NCBI GenBank assembly: GCA_938743325.2
Contig: OW568892.1
Location: forward strand, 248,001-312,000
DNA from: Pycnococcus provasolii
Taxonomy: Eukaryota > Chlorophyta > Pseudoscourfieldiophyceae > Pseudoscourfieldiales > Pycnococcaceae
DNA: 64,000 nt
Direction: 5' to 3'
Position numbers and translations under genes: made by a program. The notes beneath the pieces are model-generated. The model was not told where the DNA came from. It worked only from the letters and a program-made list of their open reading frames with translations, and did no database searches. Positions 10,350 through 21,009 of this stretch are shown here, in pieces; position 1 is the first letter of the stretch; every line of letters begins with the position of its first letter.

Positions 10350-11972
10350 TCACTTTCCACCTCGCGGAGATATGGAGGCAGAATGCGAGGAAGATGGCAT
10401 CGTGAGCATCTCATTTAGCAAGCCATTCGAGCGCCAAATGGGACCTGACGCATCATGCATGCCGAGCAAGTCCATCACACCAGCAGCACTCTCGCGAAGA
10501 TCGCGTACCGCCTGCGACGCGTCGATGAGATGATTGATGGGCTCCGACACTTGAGGTGAAGGGGCGGCCTCGGCAGCCGGAGACTTCGCAGTAGCAGCGG
10601 TGGTGGCGGTGGCGGCAGGAGACGATGGCGTTGCAACGGTGGTTGCGGTTGCGGTTGCGGTTGCGGTTGCGTTTGCGGTTGCGGCCGATGCGGATGAGGC
10701 TGCCCGGCGTGCCGCTGCACCATTGCTGCCACGTGCGGCGACGGATGGCGACGATCGACTCGTTATTGTAAGCGCCGGTGCTGTGTCACTTGTGCGTGCT
10801 CGTTGTGCCGCCGCACGTCCCAAGGCCATCTCCTCGCGCCACGACGACCTCTCGTTCCTCACCTCAGATTCGCCTGCGTAGTCTACAGACGCGGCTGCGG
10901 CTGCCGCCGTCTGCGGGATGAGCGCGCTGCGTTTCCCACCAGGCGCACTCTGAGCTCGTCTTACGGGTGCCGTGAAGGCGGTACCTCTCACCCCGCCAAA
11001 CGATGCAGCACCCGATGGGGTATTCGTGCGACGTGCGGCTGCGACGCCCGTTCCCACAGCGGCGCTGGTGGTTCGCCGCTCCGCACTTCGTCTCATGGAC
11101 ACCGCGCCTCCGTACGTCTTTCGCGCGGCACGGTCACTTGACACGGTGGGCAGGCTTGTTGTGGACGTCGACGCGCGTGGCGCGAATCCGCTGAGAAGTT
11201 CTGTGGAGACGGAGGAGCTTCCCCACGCGGCGACTGGCATGCTTGGCGGCGACGACGCGCCGTACCCGTCGTCGAGGATGCCTGCTCTGTGTCTCGGTTC
11301 CGCGGTTCGCGGCCTTTGGTTTGTTATTTGTGACGCCGATCTCGTCTGGCTCATAAGTTGTCTCGTCGTCGTCGTCGTCGTCGTCGTGTTCGTCAGTCCG
11401 CTCCTCACGCCGTGTCTCTGCGTGTGTATGCGTGCGCTGACCACCTTTTTGAGCGCCTCTTCCGCCGCCGCGACGTGCGAGTTTGAGTTTGGCGACGACG
11501 ACGCGCTTGCTGTGTTTGTGTTTGTGCGTGACTTCAACTTCGCGCCTGCGATACGTCCCAGCGTTGACCTTCCGTGTGCGTGATAGGTTCCTGCCAGGCT
11601 TGATATGGCGACAGGCGCTTGGAGCGCGGATCCGACGCCGACTCCCAGCAAGTGTCTGGGCGTCGGTCCGTGAGTCGACTTTGCGTTTGACACGAAGTGT
11701 TGTTTGGGAACGACCACCTGCACGCCGTCGCTTATGGCGATGCGGTTCCTACCCGCCGCATGTTCGCCACCACCACCTATATTAGTAGCAGCAGCTGTCA
11801 TCATGTGTTGTTGTTGTTGTTGTTGTTGTTGTCCATTAGCACCATTAGCACCACCATGCGCATGCATGGATGTCGAAGACGTGAACCGAGAATGAGTCAG
11901 TCTATTATCCTGTAGTAATAGTCCTCCTGAGGCCCGGCCGCGACTCACTCCACCTGCTGAGTGACTACTCAT
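10350..11972 (-). CDS. Low-complexity basic Ser/Ala/Thr-rich protein
   Basis: The first true ATG is at 11972 (SSHSAGGVSRG follows), giving about 540 residues. Most of it is low-complexity: a Gln run (QQQQ) from CAA repeats near 11806, Thr runs, and an Ala-Thr repeat from a GCGGTT hexamer array near 10636-10680. The only part that looks folded is the last 70 residues (INHLIDASQAVRDLRESA, then LGMHDASGPIWRSNGLLNEM), predicted helical. I do not recognise the family. Composition and net positive charge resemble cytoskeleton-associated disordered proteins, which is weak inference. Confidence 0.6.
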   Translation of the reverse strand: MSSHSAGGVSRGRASGGLLLQDNRLTHSRFTSSTSMHAHGGANGANGQQQQQQQQHMMTAAATNIGGGGEHAAGRNRIAISDGVQVVVPKQHFVSNAKSTHGPTPRHLLGVGVGSALQAPVAISSLAGTYHAHGRSTLGRIAGAKLKSRTNTNTASASSSPNSNSHVAAAEEALKKVVSARIHTQRHGVRSGLTNTTTTTTTTRQLMSQTRSASQITNQRPRTAEPRHRAGILDDGYGASSPPSMPVAAWGSSSVSTELLSGFAPRASTSTTSLPTVSSDRAARKTYGGAVSMRRSAERRTTSAAVGTGVAAARRTNTPSGAASFGGVRGTAFTAPVRRAQSAPGGKRSALIPQTAAAAAASVDYAGESEVRNERSSWREEMALGRAAAQRARTSDTAPALTITSRSSPSVAARGSNGAAARRAASSASAATANATATATATATTVATPSSPAATATTAATAKSPAAEAAPSPQVSEPINHLIDASQAVRDLRESAAGVMDLLGMHDASGPIWRSNGLLNEMLTMPSSSHSASISPRGGK

Positions 11973-13777
11973 GAGCCAATGTCGTGCCAAAGAAACCAAA
12001 TCAACCAAATGAAATAACAGAAAGTGTCTTCAGATAACACAGCTCAGTCAACGAGTACTGCGAGTACTGGGTACCACGTGTATGTGTATGTGTATGTCAC
12101 AGCTTGCTCAAGACAAAACGACTTCAAAGACGAGCTGACTGGCACCTTTTATGTAACTTACCTGCGTTTCTTAGCAAACCACTTCTTTCAAACTTCTAAC
12201 CTGTAGGCTGTTTCTTAAGTACCACTTCTTTCAGAAACGGACTTAACAAAACGGCTGTTGCTTAACAAAACGACGGTTGCTTAACAGCTTAACACAGCTT
12301 ACCACTTCACTTCAGCAGCTTATTAACACTTCAGCAGCTTACCACTTCCCTTCAGCAGCTTAAGAATACCACAGCTTACCACCTTAACACAACCACTTAA
12401 GGTGACCTTACAATAAGCTGAAATAAAGTAAACTTCGCGAGAAACCAAACAAAACGTTGGGGCGAGAAACGTGGGTCCCGTGAGGGGTCCCGTGGGTGCC
12501 GTCGATACGTAAGTTTAAGGGAGTCCACGAGACGACCCTGAATTCACGCGACAGCTTGAAGCGTCCTACCTCGTACGATAATAAAAAATCAGCGTTTGTA
12601 CTGTCGTCGTGGTTTCCACCTACTGTCTGACAGGATCATTTCCACCTACTTCTACGATAGACTAGAGAGCTCAGGACTGTGGTTTCGGTCAAACAAGTCA
12701 ATTGAGGGCATTTTCCTCACACAAACGCTCTCCATGGTGGAAACCGATCATCAGGACGCGGCTGGTGCTCCTCCCTCCCTCCTCAGGCTCAGGTGTCAGG
12801 AAAGGCGACTCCTTCTTCGCCTTCGACTGGGTGAAGACTGGGCTGGGAAGGAAGGAGCTGGAAGCAATCGGAAAGTTTAACAACGACCCCTAGTCTATTG
12901 TAGGGTTAGGGTTAGGGTTAAACTTTACTGGGTTAGGATAACTCATAACTTTGTAGGTTCGTGGGGGGATCCACGGTTGGTTCTGGGTACGACTCATACG
13001 GATCTGATCCACGGATCGTTGATGGTTGGTGGATGGCTGGGATCCCCCATTGCTCGTAGTTTTGTGCTGTATTAGCCCGTGTACTGTAAAAGTCGCAGAC
13101 ATAAGTCGCCAATATAGTCTAATAATACCTTTCATTTCATCGGTGTACTGTACTGTGTTTCTCCCACCTATCGGCCAGCCTGATCTAACTTCTACCCGGC
13201 AGCCCCCCAGGACGAAGGTATCAGCCTTCGTGGTTTCGCCGTGGTTTCGTCCAGATGTTTCGTCCGCCGTCCGGCGAGGAACTGGTCACTCACTGATCAG
13301 GTAAACTTACATTTACCGTACTGTACCAGCAATGCTGATAAACTTTACAGTAAAGGTTCACCAAAGGACAGGTCCACGGACTCCCGGGTTACAAGTTTTA
13401 TAAACCAACCGAACGAAACCACCGGTATCTTACAGGTAAAGGTAAAGGTTTTTAACACAAGGCCATACAGTGTATGTACCGGCCAGGCCAACGTCGAATG
13501 TTCCTGTAAACTTTTACCAACTTTTATTTACCACGACACGATTATAAGGCCATCCCTCGGGACCCTGAGAGCTCACTCAGGGGTTGATATCACTCTCTTA
13601 CAGTACGATACAACGTTTTTATCATACCTTTAGTGCAAGTGCGCTTAAGGCCAAGTGCTTGCTTAAGGCGGCCAAGTGCTTGGTAAGGCGGCTTAAGGCG
13701 GCTTGTTAAGGCGGCCAAGTGCTTGTTAAGGGACCTTGTCGTCGTCTTAATAACAAGTTCGTAAAGTAAGGTAAGGT
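11973..13777. other. Gene-poor 1.8 kb spacer with short tandem repeats
   Basis: No supportable gene. It holds degenerate CTTAACA/CAGCTTACCACTTC repeats (about 12230-12400), a TTAGGG array at 12901-12920, a GGATCC-rich imperfect palindrome (12965-13050) and GCTTAAGGCGGCCAAGTGCTTG repeats (about 13640-13735) just before the kinase gene. Composition is more AT-rich than the coding regions. Confidence 0.6.
12901..12920. repeat. Telomere-type TTAGGG array
   Basis: Just over three TTAGGG units in the middle of a spacer, about 0.9 kb from either neighbouring start codon. Confidence 0.9.
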
Positions 13778-16700
13778 ATGTCTTCGCCGCCGCCGCCGTC
13801 GTCGCGTGTCTTGTCGGCGTCAGCTGGAGCTTCCGTTGGAGGAGGAGGGGCGTCTTCAGGGTCTTCTTCGTCGCCTTCAGGGTCGCCTTCAGGGTCATTG
13901 ATGTCGGGAGGAACCACCACCACCACGTCGCCCACGTCGCCTTCTTCATCCTCGAGTCCTGGTGAGCCTCCATCTGCTGATGCCTCCAACTCGGTGGTGA
14001 AAAGAAGGAGCAGCCTCTCGACGCCGCGAGGTGCGCCGTTAAACTCGGATAATCTCGGTGGCGAACAGTTCGCCAAGGCGCACGACGCGTACAAGGAACT
14101 CAGGCGCGCGTATCATAATCATAATCAGAATGCGGGGAAAAATACGCAGAGTCATCGTCATCGTCATAATGAAACGTCTTCATCGCCGGAGTCCATGAAC
14201 AAGAAGGTGCAGATGAAACAGAACCAGGACGAGTTCATTCGCAAGAGAAAAGAAAATGGACAAGAACAGGAACAGACTCATGACGACGACGACGCCAACT
14301 TCGGAACGCGGTCGCTGTCAAAACCAAGCGACTTTCCTTGGTTCCCAGAACCGCTGCTGCGAAACGCACACACAGAATACGAACTTGTGAGCGACCAGCC
14401 CATGTCGCAGATGGACATTCCTGGAAGAATGGGACTGACGTCGTATCTCGGGCCGGCGCCATTCCCAACTGACGTGCTGCCCGCGTCGCCGGACGAAATT
14501 GCCACCGCCACAGGACACTTCCGCAGGCTCGTCGCCAAGGGCGGGTTCGGAAACGTGTACTACGCCAAGGGTTTGCGAGGTAGGTATGCCGCCGTGAAGG
14601 TGTCGCACGCTAGAAACGACGACGATGACGCAAAAAGTGAGTTCTGGAAAGAAGTGGAAGTGCTCAAGCAGTGCCGAGGATGCGAGCACGTCGCGCAGCT
14701 CATGTCGTACGGATATGCCTTCGTCGACGGGGAGAAGCGGCTCGCGCTCGCGTACCCGTGGTTCGACCGAGGCGACCTCTCGACGCGACTTCACCGCAGA
14801 GGCGAGTGGCCCGTGCTGACGGCGGAGGAGAGGCACACCGCCGTGACGTGCACAGCCATGGGACTCGAGGCGATGCACAGGCGGTTCTACGCGCACATGG
14901 ACGTCAGCGCGAAGAACGTGCTGCTCCGCGCATCCGACAGGTCGGCGTGCGGCCTCGAGGCTGTGCTCGCTGACCCGGGGCAGGCCATCATGTTCCCGGG
15001 GGGCCGGTGCAGCTACAGCCACTTTGGCAACCACGGCACGTCCGCGACGCCCGCCAACGCCGGCGAGTATCGCAACGACGCGCAGGAGAGATTCCTTGGG
15101 CGCACGCGTGCGGGTGCGGCGTGCAAGCTTCCGAACATCCCCGATCCTGACGAGACTGCTGACGCCGACCTTGCCTCTGATCCGGCGGATGCACCTGCAC
15201 TCGCACCCGCACGTGAATCGTCCCTACCTGCGTCGCCGTCACGCAAGCCACAGCATTTGACAATCGCGAAAAAGCCGCTACGCGTTCCCAAAGCTACCGC
15301 TGGATACGCCGCACCGGAGCTATACATCCTCGAGGTGGACGCCATGTGCAGAATCACGGATGACGCGTTGAACTGCTCAGAAGAGCAGCTCGCATACGTC
15401 TGGGATTCGAAGCCGCCAGCTATTATCCTACCGCTCTACCACCCCGCGTGGTGTGATTCGTTCAGCCTTGGCGTGCTTGTGCTCGAGGTGATGACGGGTA
15501 ACCTTCCCGCGCACCCTGCGCACGCAATGCTTAAGCGTGATGCAAGGCCGAGTTTGGCAGGCGAAGTGCCTGGCCCAGCATTTGCTCACAATGCACGCCG
15601 AGTTCTGCTTGACCACGATGGATCGTTGATTGAAGGAAGCTGGGACGAGCTTGTGGATGCCGACATCGCCTCGGAACTTGGACCTGCCATGCGCAAGAGC
15701 CTCGCGCTTGTCGGAACCGCGGGTACGCATCCTGATGCACGAATGCGTATGCACGTCAGCGACGCCGCCGCGGTGCTCCGCAGTGGCTTCAACGCATTCC
15801 GGTCTGTACGCGACGTTTCAGGTGTGCTGGAGGGCACTTTAGTGGAAGGCACTCTTCACGAGAATCGCGTCACCGAGACGCGCTACGTGGGAGGATACGG
15901 GCTCACAGATTCTCTCGGCCTGATTTCGACAACAACGGCGGAGCTTCTTGATCGCGGCAACGCGGCTGGACGTGCGGGTGGCGACTTTCACCATCGACAC
16001 CGCTTCCACGAAAGATCTCCGTTCGAGGGCAGCCCTGGCGGGATTAACATGGAGAAATTCTCAAAGTTCGACGAGCTACGAGCTCTGACGCCGAGATGGT
16101 TGCTCGACTGGGAATACTTCCGGGATGTCGACCTTGGGTTCTGTGGCAGAGGTGGGGCTCCGAAGGTGGTACACGCGCCAAGGAACAGCAACGAAGCTTC
16201 GGTGAGGGGCAAGGAGAAATATGACAAGGAAGTGGGCAACAAAGCGAAGAGCCCGCAAGAGGGAGCGGTGGAGCCATCACCGCAGCCCGAAAAAGAGGCG
16301 CATTCGAGAATAGCGCGTGGGACAAGGTACCGGGTTCAGACGCCGCCGTCACCACCGACACCAGCACCGTCGCCGCCACCTCAGCGTGCGAAATCCCCGC
16401 CCCCGGCAGAAGATCCCATCATGGCCATGCGACGGATTGAGGAGGATACGAGGTGGCGCATTGCGTACGGTAAGCTCGAGGCCTTCTTCGTCCGGCACGG
16501 TCACCTTCACGTGCCACGTGGCTTCCCAGGCATGGAGGATCTTGCTGACTGGCTCGAGAGACAGTGCATGCTTGGCGCATCAGGCGAGCTGTCAGAAGAT
16601 CGAATGGCGCGACTACTTATCCTGGGTGTCAGCATCGGTGACGACACAATGTATCCGGGGACACCGGATCCATACGGCGTGGACGGAGCCCTAAAGGAAG

Positions 16701-17824
16701 ATGACTCCGTGTTGACCGACCAGTCATTACGACCCCCAAGCCCCTTTTTGAGTGGCTCGGCTCTTGCGAAAGTGGCTGCGAGCCAAATGCAAATCCCAAT
16801 AGCAGCCGGGGCTAAGGGAAAGGTGATGCTTGCCGGCGAGACGAAGCGGTCAAGTGCCGGTTTACCGAGAATCGGTGTTGCATCCCCGAGTGCCAGGCCA
16901 CCGCGCTCGAGCAGCGGACTCCCACAGCTGCACTTACCTTCACCAACACCCGCACGAGGCCCGATTACGCACGTCATTCCGAGCATGCCCGGTGACGAGC
17001 GTGCACCACCCCCGCTTCCCACCATGCACCGTGGGGTTGGAATCGGGCGTCCTGATCGCAACACCTTTGAGTCGGTTAATCTCGAGCACGGTTACTACAC
17101 TGACACGTCGTGGCAGCAGCCTGCGGCACCTGAGCTGCCTGTGCCTGATCTTGATCCTGAGCCTGAGCCTTTGCCAGCGGCGGAGACGGCAATCGAAGCC
17201 GACGGTGACAATGCCATTGCCGGTGACTCGACATTAGAGGCGGCTGCGGCTGATGCCAACGCGTCATCATCTCCTGGTCGTGCTGCATCGTCTCCTCGTC
17301 CGCGTCGCTTGCCGGCGGAGCATGAATACTCAGATATTCCACAGGAGAGGCACTACGTCGCAAAGACACGCCACGGGAGAGCGGTGCAGATCACCATGAT
17401 TGACCACCCGCCACCTTTGGATTCGAATGCAAAGTCGAAGTTGAATTGGCGCGCGGTGCCCCCGCTGCTCATTATGGGCGACACGTACGACAGCAAAAAG
17501 TTTATGGCAAGTTCGAGCATGTCGAGACGAAGCGGGAGTGCAGACCAAGCTTCGATGAAGGTGGTCAAGGTGAAGAAGTCACCTCGCGTTCCTGGTCCCG
17601 ATGCTCGCAAGCCAAGCTACGAGTCGGCGGCAATGACAGACTACGAGAAGAGCAACCCTCCTACGAGGCAAAGCACGCCGAAGACGCCAAGAAGTCGTCG
17701 CAGCGCGCGCTCGGCAAGTTCGGCGAGCCAGAGCGGCGCGGCTGCCGGGTCGAGCATAATCGTGGAAACGGACATACAGGTGCCGACGACGGTGGAAGGC
17801 TGGTCGACGGACGGGGCAAGTTGA
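13778..17824 (+). CDS. Protein kinase with C-terminal helicase-associated domain
   Basis: Intronless, 1348 residues from ATG 13778. A disordered Ser/Pro N-terminus precedes a kinase domain at about residues 245-620: glycine loop KGGFGNVYYAKG, VAIK-type lysine in YAAVKV, catalytic loop HMDVSAKN (near 373), DPG in place of DFG, and GYAAPEL as activation-segment end. Lysine, catalytic Asp and metal Asp are all kept, so activity is plausible. A long Ala/Asp/Pro insert lies between DPG and APE. At about 885-955 a helicase-associated (HA, PF03457-type) module is visible: WRIAYGKLEAFFVRHGHLHVP, then LADWLERQ. The rest is disordered with Ser/Pro. HA modules are usually seen in algal helicases and repeat proteins; fusion to a kinase is unusual. 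Substrate unknown. Confidence 0.85.
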   Translation: MSSPPPPSSRVLSASAGASVGGGGASSGSSSSPSGSPSGSLMSGGTTTTTSPTSPSSSSSPGEPPSADASNSVVKRRSSLSTPRGAPLNSDNLGGEQFAKAHDAYKELRRAYHNHNQNAGKNTQSHRHRHNETSSSPESMNKKVQMKQNQDEFIRKRKENGQEQEQTHDDDDANFGTRSLSKPSDFPWFPEPLLRNAHTEYELVSDQPMSQMDIPGRMGLTSYLGPAPFPTDVLPASPDEIATATGHFRRLVAKGGFGNVYYAKGLRGRYAAVKVSHARNDDDDAKSEFWKEVEVLKQCRGCEHVAQLMSYGYAFVDGEKRLALAYPWFDRGDLSTRLHRRGEWPVLTAEERHTAVTCTAMGLEAMHRRFYAHMDVSAKNVLLRASDRSACGLEAVLADPGQAIMFPGGRCSYSHFGNHGTSATPANAGEYRNDAQERFLGRTRAGAACKLPNIPDPDETADADLASDPADAPALAPARESSLPASPSRKPQHLTIAKKPLRVPKATAGYAAPELYILEVDAMCRITDDALNCSEEQLAYVWDSKPPAIILPLYHPAWCDSFSLGVLVLEVMTGNLPAHPAHAMLKRDARPSLAGEVPGPAFAHNARRVLLDHDGSLIEGSWDELVDADIASELGPAMRKSLALVGTAGTHPDARMRMHVSDAAAVLRSGFNAFRSVRDVSGVLEGTLVEGTLHENRVTETRYVGGYGLTDSLGLISTTTAELLDRGNAAGRAGGDFHHRHRFHERSPFEGSPGGINMEKFSKFDELRALTPRWLLDWEYFRDVDLGFCGRGGAPKVVHAPRNSNEASVRGKEKYDKEVGNKAKSPQEGAVEPSPQPEKEAHSRIARGTRYRVQTPPSPPTPAPSPPPQRAKSPPPAEDPIMAMRRIEEDTRWRIAYGKLEAFFVRHGHLHVPRGFPGMEDLADWLERQCMLGASGELSEDRMARLLILGVSIGDDTMYPGTPDPYGVDGALKEDDSVLTDQSLRPPSPFLSGSALAKVAASQMQIPIAAGAKGKVMLAGETKRSSAGLPRIGVASPSARPPRSSSGLPQLHLPSPTPARGPITHVIPSMPGDERAPPPLPTMHRGVGIGRPDRNTFESVNLEHGYYTDTSWQQPAAPELPVPDLDPEPEPLPAAETAIEADGDNAIAGDSTLEAAAADANASSSPGRAASSPRPRRLPAEHEYSDIPQERHYVAKTRHGRAVQITMIDHPPPLDSNAKSKLNWRAVPPLLIMGDTYDSKKFMASSSMSRRSGSADQASMKVVKVKKSPRVPGPDARKPSYESAAMTDYEKSNPPTRQSTPKTPRSRRSARSASSASQSGAAAGSSIIVETDIQVPTTVEGWSTDGAS

Positions 17825-17917
17825 ACACTTCATGTAAAAGAGTCCTGAACAATACAAGAACGCTACGATAGCCCTTTCCAGATCCCCGGGTACTGTACGG
17901 TAGATTAGATTATTAGA

Positions 17918-17934
17918 TTAGGGTGTAGGGTTAC
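17918..17934. repeat. Telomere-like motif TTAGGGTGTAGGGTTAC
   Basis: Variant telomere-like motif about 100 bp upstream of the Rieske gene start, in sense orientation. The identical 17 bases occur inverted at 21272-21288, upstream of the convergent partner gene. Confidence 0.8.
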
Positions 17935-18036
17935 GCTCCACTGGTCGCAGATCGTCAACCCTTAAGAAGTTTTATCCAGAGTGGAGTGGAGTAGTTTGCG
18001 ACGAACAAACATCCGCCACAAACACTCGTTCCAAGC

Positions 18037-18492
18037 ATGGCTGAACTGTCATATGTGTGTTCATACTCGTCCTTAGCCCAGGATGGCGCACGCGTTCACG
18101 CATCCGTAGGCGGACGTCTCATCACTGTGCTCAATCACAAAAACCAACTCTTCGCCATCGATAGACTCTGCTACCACGCCGGCGGCCCGTTGACGGACGG
18201 ACACATCGAAGATATCGAAGACGCACACATTGGAGGAAAACACACGTGCTTCGACTGCCCGTGGCACCACTACAAAGTCTCTATACAGACTGGGGAGGGA
18301 TTTTACAGAGGACTCGAATTCGTTGACGGAAAACCGCAACCAACGGGTTGGCAGACGAAAGGACAAAAACACAGAGTGCACGCCGTCCAGCGACGTGACG
18401 ACGGGAACGTTTATGTCACTCTAGATGAGTCGAAAGCCGAAGTCGACAGCGATCGATACGCTACGAGACCTGACAAGCAAGGTTGCTTGTAA
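18037..18492 (+). CDS. Rieske [2Fe-2S] protein, RFESD type
   Basis: A single-domain soluble Rieske protein of 151 residues. Cluster ligands are the CxH pair in CYHAGGPL and the CxxH pair in CPWHHYKV. The region after the second pair (TGEGFYRGLE) and the end (DSDRYATRPD) match the animal RFESD pattern. No transit peptide or membrane segment is seen, so it is probably cytosolic; its redox partner is unknown. It converges with the TIC100-like gene, the two stop codons being only about 60 bp apart, so the 3' untranslated regions must overlap or be very short. Confidence 0.88.
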   Translation: MAELSYVCSYSSLAQDGARVHASVGGRLITVLNHKNQLFAIDRLCYHAGGPLTDGHIEDIEDAHIGGKHTCFDCPWHHYKVSIQTGEGFYRGLEFVDGKPQPTGWQTKGQKHRVHAVQRRDDGNVYVTLDESKAEVDSDRYATRPDKQGCL

Positions 18493-18552
18493 AAACAACG
18501 ATACTGTAGATGTACTTATTGTACTTTGCTTTTGGGCCCATTCTCACACTCG

Positions 18553-21009
18553 TTACTTCCCAACGCTTCGCGCGGCGGAATGCATCCACTGCTCCGCAAC
18601 CGCGCGCGCGGCGCGAGCTGGTCGCGCCACCGCCTGTGCCACAGGAGCTGCCCGGCCGCGAACGGATGCGGCGACGAGTCTCGCGCGTGGCGCGAGCCAG
18701 ACCTGTGCCCTGCTCAAACTCAAACTGAGCGATGCCGCCTCGGCAGCAGGCTCCGCCTTCTTCACCACCTTCTTCACCACCCTCTTCACCACCTTCTTCT
18801 TCTTCGGCGCATCCGCCGGCGGCGTCGGAGGCGAATCCGACGGTGGAGGAGCCTCCTCCTCGTCATCTTCGGGCAAATCCTCGATGCCAGCAATCTTGGC
18901 AATCCGATCAACCTCCTCCCGGTATTCACCTTCCATCGGGTGGCCCTTCATCACAAAGTCCTTCAAGTTGTACTGATCCTTCGTCGGCTTTCCGGCAACG
19001 TAGTCATCCAGCACCTTCGACTTGACGCCGCGCATGTTGTTCGAAACGACGCCTGGCACCTTGCCGTCGTACGCCGGCGGGATGAGCTTGTATGGGTCAG
19101 GATGCAACGAGTTCGGCGCCACGTCGCCGACGTCGCCATCTGGATCGTACAGCTCGCCGTTCGGCATGTACGGCCAATATTTGTCGAGTTTGCCAGCATT
19201 CTTGATGCGTCTCCAGCGATCCTGCTTGCTCTTCTCGTAATCTGGGAAGCCCTTGCGGCTGAGCTGGAAGTTGTCCTGCACGTAGTTCTCCGAGATGTTC
19301 TGCGCGGTTTCGACGCGCTGATCAGCCTCGCGGATGTCCTCGGCATCGGGAACGACATTCCACTTGCGCCAGACGTGCGTCCACAGAGCGTGTGCCTGCT
19401 TTAGCCTGTTGTGGATGTACGGATTATCCGGCACACGGCTCAGCTGCCCAAGCGGCCCAGGCATCATCCACTCCGTTCCTGGCGTGTAGACGACGGGATC
19501 TTGCTCCGGATCGACGGGAACTTCCGTCAGCTGATCGGAGGCGGTGTAGCGAATCACCTGTCCCTTTGGCTTGTTCGCGAACATGCGCGCCGCCATCGTG
19601 ACATTTTTTGTCTCTTGCACCGTTCCGTCCACCTCGGGCTCGTCACACCACCCGCGCTCGACGATCAAGTTGGTCGGGTCGCGCACGTCGGAGATTTTCT
19701 GGTCCCACTGCCACGTTCCCATCTCTCGCACGAGAGGTCGCGTCTCCGGATCGGCGAGAAGTTCGTCCCAGTACCTCTTGGCCGCGACGGGATCGCCCGT
19801 CTCCTTGAGCATGTCCAAGAAGGGCTTGTACTTGGTGACACGTCCACATCCGTGTCGTCGTCCTTGGTAGAACTCGCCCTCGAATACTTCCGCCTCCTCG
19901 ATGCTCGAGTACGTTCCGAGTCCCCACGCGCGGTTGTTTCGGAATTCGCCGACGTACGTGTCACCCGTCTTAGCATTCTGGAAGCCGGCGGGGTAGATCA
20001 CCGACTTGCCAACTCGCTGCTGCGGCAGCAAGCCAAACTTGAGGTTGCCGAGTCCATTCAAGCGCGTGTTGCGACGCAGTCCTTCGTACGTCGTTCCATC
20101 CTTGAAGAACCTCGACGACCACTTCACCGTTTGCGCGGGGAACGCCATGAGCGCGTGGCTTCGGCTGACCATGAAGCCCATGGAGAGTTCGTGTTTATCT
20201 TCGCTGGGGTAGTCATTTTTCTCCGAGAGCGCCCAGTCCTTGAAGTAGTCGGACTTGGCGTTACGCCGCTTCTCCTCGCGCACGTTCTGGCGGTGCAGGA
20301 CGCCGTCCCAGTCTCGGATGGAGAATCGTCCTCGCATGTACTCCTTGTCTGTTTGCGACGTGAGCGTGTGTCCGAATCTCCTCGACGGGCTCGTTTTTCC
20401 TCGCGGCCACTTGGCGTACTTGCTGACCGCCTCGAGGCGTTCCGGCGTGACCTGCTCGGGGTCGATGTCGTACTCGTCGGGATAGTTCCAGTGTTCGTGC
20501 AGGGAGTACCCGTCCCAGTTGAACCAGTCACGCATCTGCTTGTTCGACCACTGCTCGTCTTCTTCCATGTCGCGTTGTCTGACGTTGTAGAAGTCCGACG
20601 CGACGTTTCTCATCGCCTGTTTGAGTTCTGCGGAATCCGCGAACGGCGTACCGTCCGCACGCGTGAGCGTCCTTTGAAATTCCGACAGTTCGTCGAATCG
20701 CGGTCCAACGTAAACGGTCGCCCCGTCAGTATTTTTCGTCGCACGCCAACCCGACGACCCCGAATTAAACGAAGTCTGCGTCGCAGGAGGAGAAGGGGAG
20801 GAAGACACATCATCCTTCGCCGCCGCTAACGAAGACACAATCGGATTCTCCTGAGAATGAGACGCAGAAGCAGACACTGTAAACGGATTCATAGCAGAGA
20901 TACCCCGACGACCACAAGGCCCATGCGTAGCACCATTCCCATTCTCATTAGGACCAGAGGACATAATAGATAGAATACTACACCCAGAGACACAGCAGAG
21001 AGACAACAC
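18553..21009 (-). CDS. TIC100: TIC100-like MORN-repeat protein of the plastid inner envelope translocon
   Basis: TIC100 is a subunit of the 1-MDa TIC complex that imports proteins through the inner plastid envelope. The 818-residue frame has MORN-type repeats in the middle (TYEGLRRNTRLNGLG, TYVGEFRNNRAWGLGTY, EGEFYQGRRHGCGRV). A TIC100-specific block follows: ARMFANKPKGQVIRY, then EWMMPGPLGQLSRVPD. These match the order and spacing of Arabidopsis TIC100 (EMB1211). The start may be ATG 21009 or the Met at about 20964; the N-terminus is Ser-rich. A Lys-rich stretch (KKKKVVKRVVKKVVKK) and an Arg/Ala-rich tail close the protein; the tail after about residue 760 could be intron read-through. This gene is the best single sign that the organism is green-lineage. 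Confidence 0.82.
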   Translation of the reverse strand: MLSLCCVSGCSILSIMSSGPNENGNGATHGPCGRRGISAMNPFTVSASASHSQENPIVSSLAAAKDDVSSSPSPPATQTSFNSGSSGWRATKNTDGATVYVGPRFDELSEFQRTLTRADGTPFADSAELKQAMRNVASDFYNVRQRDMEEDEQWSNKQMRDWFNWDGYSLHEHWNYPDEYDIDPEQVTPERLEAVSKYAKWPRGKTSPSRRFGHTLTSQTDKEYMRGRFSIRDWDGVLHRQNVREEKRRNAKSDYFKDWALSEKNDYPSEDKHELSMGFMVSRSHALMAFPAQTVKWSSRFFKDGTTYEGLRRNTRLNGLGNLKFGLLPQQRVGKSVIYPAGFQNAKTGDTYVGEFRNNRAWGLGTYSSIEEAEVFEGEFYQGRRHGCGRVTKYKPFLDMLKETGDPVAAKRYWDELLADPETRPLVREMGTWQWDQKISDVRDPTNLIVERGWCDEPEVDGTVQETKNVTMAARMFANKPKGQVIRYTASDQLTEVPVDPEQDPVVYTPGTEWMMPGPLGQLSRVPDNPYIHNRLKQAHALWTHVWRKWNVVPDAEDIREADQRVETAQNISENYVQDNFQLSRKGFPDYEKSKQDRWRRIKNAGKLDKYWPYMPNGELYDPDGDVGDVAPNSLHPDPYKLIPPAYDGKVPGVVSNNMRGVKSKVLDDYVAGKPTKDQYNLKDFVMKGHPMEGEYREEVDRIAKIAGIEDLPEDDEEEAPPPSDSPPTPPADAPKKKKVVKRVVKKVVKKAEPAAEAASLSLSLSRAQVWLAPRARLVAASVRGRAAPVAQAVARPARAARAVAEQWMHSAARSVGK

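Noticed and set aside
19411-20829. Long plus-strand frame opposite the TIC100-like gene
   Set aside because: Arg/Val-rich antisense shadow of a high-GC3 gene; no domain and the minus strand has MORN and TIC100 blocks.
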